Source: Pseudomonadota bacterium (GTDB lineage Bacteria; Pseudomonadota; Alphaproteobacteria; Rhodospirillales; Magnetospirillaceae). From it: a stretch of 5,157 nucleotides of DNA. The notes under the pieces were generated by a model. The model was not told the DNA's origin. It saw nothing but the letters and a program-made list of their open reading frames with translations, and did no database searches. How positions within the stretch are numbered: position 1 is the stretch's first letter; each line of letters begins with the position of its first letter. Location of the stretch: contig JAEZFE010000004.1 in NCBI GenBank assembly GCA_023437865.1, positions 1-5,157 of the forward strand, written 5' to 3'. This document shows, in pieces, positions 1 through 4,443 of this stretch. The position numbers were made by a program, and so were the translations under genes.

Positions 1-45
1 GGCGCCGGGTACCGCCCCCGGGTCCGCAAGGCCTATTCCACATGA
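1..45 (+). CDS. Possible 3' end of an unidentified upstream gene (partial)
   Basis: Reading frame 1 from the left edge is open and ends at a TGA at 43-45, giving a 14-residue tail GAGYRPRVRKAYST. Of the three + frames, this one has the strongest G/C bias at third codon positions (12 of 14 codons), which matches the recognisable genes in this window. The tail is basic and too short to assign to a family. It does not look like a thymidylate synthase C-terminus, although thyA is often found next to folA. No function is proposed. The real gene, if present, lies almost entirely outside the window. Confidence 0.4.
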   Translation, partial: GAGYRPRVRKAYST

Positions 46-59
46 CGTTTAGCGCCATA

Positions 60-75
60 GTCGGGCGAACCCGAC
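60..75. other. Small GC hairpin in the folA leader region
   Basis: GTCGGG (60-65) and CCCGAC (70-75) form a perfect 6-bp stem around a CGAA loop, 14 bases after the likely upstream stop codon. No T tract follows on either strand, so it is a poor match to an intrinsic terminator. A TATAGT hexamer at 84-89 resembles a -10 box and would start transcription near 96, leaving a leader of about 40 bases before folA. I found no convincing -35 box at the right distance, because the position is occupied by this hairpin. The rest of 46-134 shows no coding signal. Confidence 0.35.
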
Positions 76-134
76 GGGAGCAATATAGTGCAGCATGCAG
101 CGCGACGCCAGCCCCCAGCGACCGGAACCCGCAG

Positions 135-635
135 ATGACACATCCGAATGCCGTGCAACGACTCGCCCTGGTGGTGGCAGTAGCGTCGAATGGGGTGATT
201 GGGCGCCAGGGTACACTGCCCTGGGACCTGCCCGAGGACTTGGCGTGGTTCCGCCAGGTCACCCTGGGCAAGGCCATGCTCATGGGCCGTAAGACCTGGG
301 ACAGCATCGGCCGCCCCCTGCCCGGCCGCGACAGCGTGGTGGTGACCCGCGATGCCGGCTGGAGTGCGGAGGGCGCGCACCGCGCCGGCTCCGTCGCCGA
401 GGCGGTGACGCTGGCAGCCCGCCTGCGCCCCGACGCCAGCGAAATCGCCATTATCGGCGGCGCCGAGATCTTCGCCGAAACCTTAGCCATTGCCGACCGG
501 CTATACTGGAGCGCGGTGAAGGCGGCCTATGACGGCGACACCGTGTTCCCGCTATTCGACCGCGGCAACTGGCGCGAGGTTTCGCGCCAGCATGGCACGG
601 GGGTTGATTTCCTGATTCTGGAACGCCGGCCCTGA
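135..635 (+). CDS. folA: Dihydrofolate reductase
   Basis: The gene encodes a 166-residue cytoplasmic enzyme that reduces dihydrofolate to tetrahydrofolate with NADPH, feeding thymidylate, purine and methionine synthesis. The fold runs in the usual order. The N-terminal strand ALVVAVASNGVIG (11-23) is followed by the LPWDLPEDLAWF segment (28-39), in which Asp35 matches the substrate-binding Asp27 of E. coli. Next come the NADPH-binding MGRKTW (50-55), the IGRPLPGR motif (58-65) whose Arg65 matches folate-binding Arg57, IIGGAEIF (106-113), and a C-terminal GDTVFP (134-139). Length is typical of chromosomal FolA. The frame stays open to an ATG at 42, but that adds 31 residues with no family resemblance and with weaker codon bias, so I start at 135. 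A GTG at 153 (just before QRLALVV) is also possible. No start has a strong Shine-Dalgarno sequence. The gene is convergent with mrp and ends 4 bases before a strong hairpin. Confidence 0.95.
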   Translation: MTHPNAVQRLALVVAVASNGVIGRQGTLPWDLPEDLAWFRQVTLGKAMLMGRKTWDSIGRPLPGRDSVVVTRDAGWSAEGAHRAGSVAEAVTLAARLRPDASEIAIIGGAEIFAETLAIADRLYWSAVKAAYDGDTVFPLFDRGNWREVSRQHGTGVDFLILERRP

Positions 636-670
636 AAAAATGGCCGGGACGAGCCCGGCCATTCCATTTT
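635..670. terminator. Bidirectional intrinsic terminator between folA and mrp
   Basis: A perfect 9-bp stem, ATGGCCGGG (640-648) with CCCGGCCAT (654-662), encloses a 5-base ACGAG loop. Six A residues (635-640) precede it, so the mrp transcript on the minus strand reads hairpin then TTTTTT, a classic intrinsic terminator. On the plus strand it is followed by TCCATTTT (663-670), a weaker but usable T tract for folA. The element overlaps the last base of the folA TGA, and its T run contains the first bases of the mrp stop codon (complement at 669-671). Both convergent genes therefore appear to share it. Confidence 0.88.
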
Positions 671-1787
671 ACTCGAAGCTGATCTTCGGGCCCTTCTTGC
701 CCGATTGCAGCATTTGCACCTTATCCCACACCTTCTTGGCGATGTCGCGATAGGCCTGGGCGTGCGGGCTGTCGGGCTGGGAGATCACGATCGGCTTGCC
801 CTGGTCCGAAGTCTCGCGGATGGCGATGTCGAGCGGCACCTCACCCAGGAAGTCGGCAGACAGGCGCGCGGCTTCGGCCTTGGCGCCGCCATGGCCGAAG
901 ATGTGGGCTTCATCACCGCATTTGGGGCACACGTAATAGCTCATGTTCTCGATGATGCCGAGCACCGGCACCTCGACCTTGCGGAACATGTTGAGGCCCT
1001 TGCGGGCATCCAGCAGCGCGATGTCCTGCGGCGTCGAGACGACCACGGCACCGGTCAGCGGCACGTTCTGGCTCATGGTCAACTGGGTGTCGCCGGTGCC
1101 GGGCGGCATGTCGATGACCATGACGTCCAACTCGCCCCATTCCACGTCACGCATCAACTGGTTGAGAGCGCCCATGACCATGGGGCCGCGCCAGATGATG
1201 GGGTTGTCCTCGGGCACCAAAAAGCCGATGGACATGCACTTGACGCCGTAATTCTCCATGGGCAGCAGGGTTTCGCCATCGGGGCTGACCGGCTCGCCGG
1301 CAATGCCCAGCATGCGCGGCATGCTGGGACCGTAGATGTCGGCATCGAACAGGCCGACCTTGAGGCCCAGCTGCGACAGCGCCATCGCCAGATTGGTGGC
1401 GGTGGTGGACTTGCCCACGCCGCCCTTGCCCGAGGCCACCGCGATGATGGACTTCACATGAGGCAGCAGCGGGCGCTCGGCCTTCTGCTGGCCGCCATGG
1501 GCGTGACCATGGTGGCCGTGACCACCCTGCTGGGCGGCGCGCTGGGCGGTCAGCACGGCGGAAACGGTCAACACGCCGGCAAGGCGGTCCACCGCCTGCT
1601 CGGCGGCCTTGCGCACCGGCTCCATGGCCTGGGCACGGGCGGGGTCGATCTCGATGGCGAAGGCGACATGGCCGCCCTTGACCGCCACGCTCGAGACCAT
1701 GCCCAGAGTGACGATATCGGCTTTACGCTCGGGGTCGATGATGGTCTTGAGCGCTTCGAGGACTTGGGCTTCAGTAATCTCGGCCAT
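669..1787 (-). CDS. mrp: Mrp/ApbC-family iron-sulfur cluster carrier ATPase
   Basis: This encodes a 372-residue cytoplasmic P-loop ATPase of the Mrp/ApbC/Nbp35 family, whose members bind a labile Fe-S cluster and pass it to target proteins. An N-terminal MIP18/DUF59-type domain (about 4-80, with the DPE motif at 18-20) is joined to the ATPase by a linker rich in Gly, His and Gln (about 84-103). The ATPase begins with a deviant Walker A loop SGKGGVGKST (119-128), where Lys121 is the signature lysine and Lys126 the P-loop lysine. It continues with DADIYGPS (148-155) and DMPPGTGD (226-233). The CPKC motif (Cys287 and Cys290) matches the cluster-binding CxxC that bridges the dimer. Length is normal. 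The ATG at 1785-1787 has only a distant GGAG (1799-1802 on the complement) as ribosome site. The gene is convergent with folA and divergent from hflK, so it is probably transcribed alone. Confidence 0.95.
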   Translation of the reverse strand: MAEITEAQVLEALKTIIDPERKADIVTLGMVSSVAVKGGHVAFAIEIDPARAQAMEPVRKAAEQAVDRLAGVLTVSAVLTAQRAAQQGGHGHHGHAHGGQQKAERPLLPHVKSIIAVASGKGGVGKSTTATNLAMALSQLGLKVGLFDADIYGPSMPRMLGIAGEPVSPDGETLLPMENYGVKCMSIGFLVPEDNPIIWRGPMVMGALNQLMRDVEWGELDVMVIDMPPGTGDTQLTMSQNVPLTGAVVVSTPQDIALLDARKGLNMFRKVEVPVLGIIENMSYYVCPKCGDEAHIFGHGGAKAEAARLSADFLGEVPLDIAIRETSDQGKPIVISQPDSPHAQAYRDIAKKVWDKVQMLQSGKKGPKISFE

Positions 1788-1850
1788 GGGGGAGGATGCT
1801 CCGCTTATCCGACAGGGGTGGTTGGAGATTTTAGGCTGCGCCGAAGGGCG

Positions 1851-1882
1851 GGCACAAGGAATGCCTGATATAGGATTGTGCC
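1851..1882. promoter_or_regulatory. Inverted repeat flanking the mrp -10 box, possible operator
   Basis: GGCACAA (1851-1857) and its exact reverse complement TTGTGCC (1876-1882) lie 18 bases apart, centred on about 1866-1867. The predicted mrp -10 box (1867-1872) sits inside the spacer and the predicted transcription start lies beside the left arm. This placement would suit a repressor or a redox/Fe-S-responsive regulator. I do not recognise the arms as the site of a known factor, and they do not fit the IscR type 1 consensus as I know it. A single 7-bp repeat could be chance. Confidence 0.35.
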
Positions 1883-1895
1883 ATCCTTTTGTTAA
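1867..1895 (-). promoter_or_regulatory. Predicted sigma70-type promoter of mrp
   Basis: On the minus strand TTAACA (complement of 1890-1895, five of six matches to TTGACA) is followed after exactly 17 bases by TATATC (complement of 1867-1872, four of six matches to TATAAT). Transcription would start near 1860 and give a leader of roughly 70 bases before the mrp ATG. It is the best promoter-like pair I found on this strand. A TTGACC further upstream has no -10 partner at 17 or 18 bases. Confidence 0.55.
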
Positions 1896-1938
1896 GGACG
1901 TTGGTCAAGCGGCCAGATGATGCGGCCTCCCCCTTCGC

Positions 1939-1966
1939 CTTGAAAAGCTCCCCTTCTTCTCCATAT
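1939..1966 (+). promoter_or_regulatory. Predicted RpoH (sigma32-type) heat-shock promoter of hflKC
   Basis: CTTGAAA (1939-1945) is a perfect match to the sigma32 -35 element. After a 13-base spacer comes CTCCATAT (1959-1966), which matches the -10 consensus CCCCATNT at every position but one. Transcription would start near 1973 and run about 120 bases to the hflK ATG. The location, upstream of membrane protein quality-control genes, supports a real heat-shock promoter. In E. coli the hflKC region is also under partial heat-shock control through the hfq operon. Alphaproteobacterial RpoH proteins are known to recognise closely similar sequences. Confidence 0.6.
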
Positions 1967-2000
1967 GGGCGGAAATCCCGCTTGCCCGCCCGTCCGCGCG

Positions 2001-2029
2001 TTGCCCTAACCCCTTTCCTGGCCTATAAG
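2001..2029 (+). promoter_or_regulatory. Predicted sigma70-like promoter of hflKC
   Basis: TTGCCC (2001-2006, four of six matches to TTGACA) and TATAAG (2024-2029, five of six to TATAAT) are separated by exactly 17 bases. The start point would be near 2036, about 60 bases ahead of hflK. The -10 box lies in a perfect inverted repeat, TGGCCT (2019-2024) and AGGCCA (2028-2033), with a 3-base centre, so a regulator could occlude it. This would supply basal expression alongside the heat-shock promoter upstream. Confidence 0.45.
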
Positions 2030-2082
2030 GCCAACAGGGGCCGCGCGCCGGTTGTGGCGACGGGACCCGCACTTTGACAGAT

Positions 2083-2089
2083 AAGGGGA
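2083..2089 (+). promoter_or_regulatory. Ribosome binding site that fixes the hflK start
   Basis: AAGGGGA lies with six bases between its last G and the ATG at 2095. This supports the ATG rather than the in-frame TTG at 2074, which would add only seven residues (MTDKGKR) and has no Shine-Dalgarno sequence ahead of it. Family members typically begin MPWN, as this protein does from the ATG. Confidence 0.75.
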
Positions 2090-2094
2090 AGCGT

Positions 2095-3264
2095 ATGCCT
2101 TGGAATCCTCAAGGGGGCGGCGGAGGCCCCTGGGGCGGCGGTGGCAATAACGGCGGAAGCCCGTGGGGCCGCGGGCCCGGCGGCGGCGGCGGCGGTGGCG
2201 GCCCCGCGCCCGATTTCGAGGAGATCATTCGCCGTGGCCAGGAAAAGCTGCGCCGCCACATGCCCGGCGGGCGCGGTGGCTTCGGCGGCGGCCAGGGCAT
2301 CGCGGTGATCGCCGCCTTGGGCGTTGCCGCCTGGCTGGCCACCGGCATTTATAAGGTGCAGCCCGACGAACAGGGCGTGGTCATGCGCTTCGGCAAGTGG
2401 GTCGATACCACCGAGCCGGGCCTGCACTACCACATGCCCTATCCGATCGAAGGCGTGCTGCTGCCCAAGGTCACCAAGGTCAATCAGCTGAACCTGGGCT
2501 TCCGCACCCCCGTCGAGGGCCGCATGGAGCGCGCCAACATGGGGCGCGACGTGCCCGAGGAAAGCCGCATGCTGACCGGCGACGAAAACATCGTCGAGAC
2601 CGATTTCACCGTGTTCTGGGTGATGAAGGACGCCGGCAAGGTGCTGTTCAACATCAAGGACCCCGAGGGCACCGTCAAGGTGGCCGCCGAATCGGCCATG
2701 CGCGACGTGATCGGCCGCAACCCGATCCAGGCGGCGCTGTCGGACAAGCGCGAACAGATCGCCGCGGCAGCCAAGGTCGAATTGCAGCGCCTGCTGGACA
2801 CCTACGATGCCGGCATCCTGATCACCCAGGTCCAGTTGCAGAAGGTGGAGCCGCCGGCGGCGGTCATCGACGCCTTCAACGACGTTCAGCGCGCCCGCGC
2901 CGACCAGGAACGCGCCCGCAACGAGGCCGAGGCCTACCGCAACGACATCATCCCGCGCGCCCGCGGCGAGGTCGAGCGGCTGATCCAGGAGGCCGAGGCC
3001 TACAAGGAGCAGGTGGTCAACCAGGCCGAGGGTGAGACCAAGCGCTTCCTGGCGCTGCACAACGCCTACCGGCAATCCGCCGACGTCACCGAGCGCCGCC
3101 TGTACCTGGAGACGATGGAAGAGGTCATGCGCAACACGCCCAAGATCGTCATCGACGGCAAGAGCGGCCAGGGCGTGCTGCCCTATCTGCCGCTGCCCGA
3201 TCTCAAGAACAAGGCGACCGCACCGGCCACGCCGGCGCAGCCCCAGGCGGGAGGTGCCCGATGA
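2095..3264 (+). CDS. hflK: FtsH protease modulator subunit HflK (SPFH/prohibitin family)
   Basis: The 389-residue protein is the larger subunit of the HflK-HflC complex, which in E. coli assembles as a large inner-membrane cage around FtsH and modulates degradation of membrane proteins and the lambda CII protein. The cytoplasmic head (1-66) is extremely rich in Gly with PWG repeats, typical of HflK. A single membrane segment follows (about 68-86, GIAVIAALGVAAWLATGIY). The SPFH/PHB domain (about 87-260) contains QPDEQGVVMRFGKW and the HflK-type LTGDENIVETDFTVFW stretch (160-175). A charged, Ala/Glu/Arg-rich helix predicted as coiled coil spans about 262-325, and the C-terminal tail is Pro/Ala-rich. 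Start choice rests on the MPWN beginning and on AAGGGGA just upstream. Its stop overlaps the hflC start by four bases (ATGA), so the two are probably translated together in matched amounts. Confidence 0.96.
   Translation: MPWNPQGGGGGPWGGGGNNGGSPWGRGPGGGGGGGGPAPDFEEIIRRGQEKLRRHMPGGRGGFGGGQGIAVIAALGVAAWLATGIYKVQPDEQGVVMRFGKWVDTTEPGLHYHMPYPIEGVLLPKVTKVNQLNLGFRTPVEGRMERANMGRDVPEESRMLTGDENIVETDFTVFWVMKDAGKVLFNIKDPEGTVKVAAESAMRDVIGRNPIQAALSDKREQIAAAAKVELQRLLDTYDAGILITQVQLQKVEPPAAVIDAFNDVQRARADQERARNEAEAYRNDIIPRARGEVERLIQEAEAYKEQVVNQAEGETKRFLALHNAYRQSADVTERRLYLETMEEVMRNTPKIVIDGKSGQGVLPYLPLPDLKNKATAPATPAQPQAGGAR
3250..3254 (+). promoter_or_regulatory. Ribosome binding site of hflC inside the hflK end
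   Basis: GGAGG lies six bases before the hflC ATG at 3261 and within the last codons of hflK. Together with the ATGA overlap it allows independent initiation as well as re-initiation by ribosomes finishing hflK. Confidence 0.75.
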
Positions 3265-4130
3265 GCCGCACCGTTATTGGCGCCGGCATCGCCGCGGCGG
3301 TGCTGCTGATCGGCGCCGCGTCGTCGCTGTTCGTGGTCAACCAGGCCGAACAGGCCCTGGTGCTGCGGCTGGGCGCCCACCGCGCCACCATCCAGGAGCC
3401 CGGCCTGCATGTGAAATGGCCGCTGATCGAGGAAGTGGTCAGCTACGACCGCCGCCTGCTGTCGCTGGAGCCGCCGGCCGAGGAAATCATCCTCGGCGAC
3501 CAGAAGCGGATCGTGGTGGACACCTTCACGCGCTACAGCATCTCCGACCCGCTGAAATTCTATCAGCGCGTCCGTAACGAGACCAACGCGCGCAACCAGC
3601 TGACCCAGATCGTCAGCGCCTCGCTACGCCAGGCCATGGGCCAGATCATGCTGCCCAGCCTGCTGTCGGACGACCGCACCAAGCTGATGGAGGCCATCAG
3701 CAAGGAGGTCAGCGAGCGCGCCGCCCCCTACGGCATCGCGGTGGCCGACGTGCGCATCCGCCGCGCCGACCTGCCCGAGGAAACCAGCCAGGCCATCTAC
3801 GACCGCATGAAGTCGGAACGCGAGCGTCAGGCCAAGGAGCTGCGCGCCCAGGGTTACGAATGGGGCCAGCAGATCCGCGCCCGTGCCGACCGCGAACGGA
3901 CCGTCATCCTGGCCGAGGCCACCCGCCAGGCCAATGTGCTGCGCTCGCAGGGCGATGCCGAATCCTCGCGCATCTATAACGACGCCTATGGTCGCGATCC
4001 GAAGTTCTACGACTTCTATCGCTCGCTGGAGGCCTACCGGAAGACCATGACCGACGGCAACACCTCGCTGGTGCTGTCGCCCGATTCAGAGTTCTTCTCG
4101 CACTTCAAGCAGGCCCAGCCCCGGCGGTGA
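3261..4130 (+). CDS. hflC: FtsH protease modulator subunit HflC (SPFH/prohibitin family)
   Basis: The 289-residue partner of HflK has a very short cytoplasmic N-terminus, one membrane segment (about 5-26) and a large periplasmic part. The SPFH domain (about 24-185) opens with FVVNQAEQALVLRLGAH, then EPGLHVKWPLIEEV (46-59). It includes the conserved RRADLPEETSQAIYDRMKSER stretch (about 167-187), where HflC proteins carry the equivalent LP-E-AIY-RM pattern. A charged helical region (about 183-245), rich in Glu, Arg and Ala, leads to DPKFYDFYRSLEAY (246-259) and the SPDSEFFSHF end (273-282), both hallmarks of HflC. It is shorter than the E. coli protein (about 334 residues), mainly through a smaller middle region, and nothing suggests truncation. 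The name comes from high-frequency lysogenisation in E. coli; despite older annotations it is not itself a protease. Its stop overlaps the next start (GTGA). Confidence 0.96.
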   Translation: MSRTVIGAGIAAAVLLIGAASSLFVVNQAEQALVLRLGAHRATIQEPGLHVKWPLIEEVVSYDRRLLSLEPPAEEIILGDQKRIVVDTFTRYSISDPLKFYQRVRNETNARNQLTQIVSASLRQAMGQIMLPSLLSDDRTKLMEAISKEVSERAAPYGIAVADVRIRRADLPEETSQAIYDRMKSERERQAKELRAQGYEWGQQIRARADRERTVILAEATRQANVLRSQGDAESSRIYNDAYGRDPKFYDFYRSLEAYRKTMTDGNTSLVLSPDSEFFSHFKQAQPRR

Positions 4131-4327
4131 GGGATCTGCTGACCGCGCTGGCCCTGGCGCTGGTGTTGGAGGGTGTGGCCTACGCCCTCTTCCCCACCGC
4201 CATGCAGCGCATGGTGGCCGCCATTCTGGCCACGCCGGCAGGCTCGCTGCGCATGGCCGGCTTGGTGCTGGCAACCTTGGGTGTGGCCGGAGTCTGGCTT
4301 GTGCGCTCTGCCACACTCGGGCCATAG
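4127..4327 (+). CDS. DUF2065 (YjeT-like) small inner-membrane protein
   Basis: A 66-residue protein with two hydrophobic helices (about 4-22 and 43-60) joined by a basic, amphipathic middle. The pattern ALVLEGVAYALFP (11-23), then MQRMVAAIL (26-34) and LRMAGLVLATLGVAGVWLVR (41-60) matches the DUF2065 family as I know it. E. coli YjeT, encoded directly downstream of hflC, belongs to this family. Its function is unknown. The GTG start at 4127 overlaps the hflC stop as GTGA and has no good Shine-Dalgarno sequence, so translation probably depends on ribosomes arriving from hflC. The next in-frame ATG (4202) would lose the first helix. Conserved linkage to hflKC suggests an accessory role in that membrane complex, but this is inference only. 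Confidence 0.85.
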   Translation: MRDLLTALALALVLEGVAYALFPTAMQRMVAAILATPAGSLRMAGLVLATLGVAGVWLVRSATLGP

Positions 4328-4348
4328 TCTCGAAGGATCGTTCCGCTT

Positions 4349-4375
4349 CCCCGGTCGGCTTGACGCCGGCCGGGG
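4349..4375. terminator. Strong GC hairpin after the hflKC operon
   Basis: CCCCGGTCGGC (4349-4359) and GCCGGCCGGGG (4365-4375) form an 11-bp stem with one G-T wobble and a TTGAC loop, 21 bases after the DUF2065 stop. No T tract follows (TAAGAACC), so it is not a classic intrinsic terminator. It may stop processive RNA decay, act with Rho, or contribute partial termination ahead of degP. Confidence 0.45.
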
Positions 4376-4389
4376 TAAGAACCAAATCT
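4359..4389 (+). promoter_or_regulatory. Weak RpoH-like promoter candidate for degP
   Basis: CTTGACG (4359-4365, five of seven matches to CTTGAAA) and CCAAATCT (4382-4389, matching five of the seven fixed positions of CCCCATNT) are separated by 16 bases, within the range used by sigma32-type promoters. The start would fall near 4396, at the base of the next hairpin and about 48 bases before the degP start. The -35 box overlaps the loop and right arm of the upstream hairpin. It scores clearly below the hflK example, and degP could instead be read from the hflK promoters. Confidence 0.3.
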
Positions 4390-4395
4390 CTCGAA

Positions 4396-4420
4396 GCCCG
4401 AGGCGTCCCCTCGGGCCTTT
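4396..4420 (+). terminator. Hairpin with short T run in the degP leader
   Basis: GCCCGAGG (4396-4403) and CCTCGGGC (4409-4416) form a perfect 8-bp stem with a CGTCC loop, followed by CTTTCCCC. The shape resembles an intrinsic terminator, although the T run is short. It sits only 13 bases before the degP ribosome binding site, so it could be a leaky terminator or attenuator between the hflKC operon and degP. It could also be a 5'-end stem that stabilises the degP message. Confidence 0.5.
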
Positions 4421-4428
4421 CCCCGTGC

Positions 4429-4435
4429 AGGAGGG
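4429..4435 (+). promoter_or_regulatory. Consensus ribosome binding site deciding the degP start
   Basis: AGGAGGG is a full match to the Shine-Dalgarno consensus and stands eight bases before a GTG at 4444, an ideal distance. The downstream ATG at 4486 has no such site (its upstream bases read CCGTGCCCGAGCC). The start of degP is therefore placed at the GTG. Confidence 0.8.
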
Positions 4436-4443
4436 TCACTTCG

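Noticed and set aside
705..1868. Long open frame (387 codons) on the + strand opposite mrp
   Set aside because: It is antisense to a clearly recognised Mrp, is rich in His, Gly and Asp without any domain pattern, and runs past the mrp start. Such shadow frames are common in high-GC genes.
2074..2079. Perfect TTGACA hexamer and in-frame TTG start just before hflK
   Set aside because: As a -35 box it would put the -10 box inside the hflK coding start (around 2097), where no TATAAT-like sequence exists. As a start codon it lacks a ribosome site and adds seven non-conserved residues.
2397..3035. Second + strand frame inside hflK (212 codons)
   Set aside because: The product is dominated by Arg, Gly and Pro, typical of a high-GC frame shifted by one, with no recognisable domain.
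2023..3075. Long open frame (350 codons) on the - strand opposite hflK
   Set aside because: It mirrors the codon bias of hflK, has a low-complexity Gly/Ala/His composition, and no ribosome site or family motif. The + strand product is unmistakably HflK.
4299..4328. TTGTGC ... CATAGT as a sigma70 promoter for degP at the DUF2065 end
   Set aside because: Only three of six -35 and four of six -10 matches with an 18-base spacer, which is too weak to call in coding sequence.
4336..4346. GGAAC on the minus strand (complement of GTTCC) as an ECF sigma (EcfG-type) -35 box
   Set aside because: No matching CGTT-type -10 element lies 16-17 bases downstream, and it would point away from degP, back into the hflKC operon.
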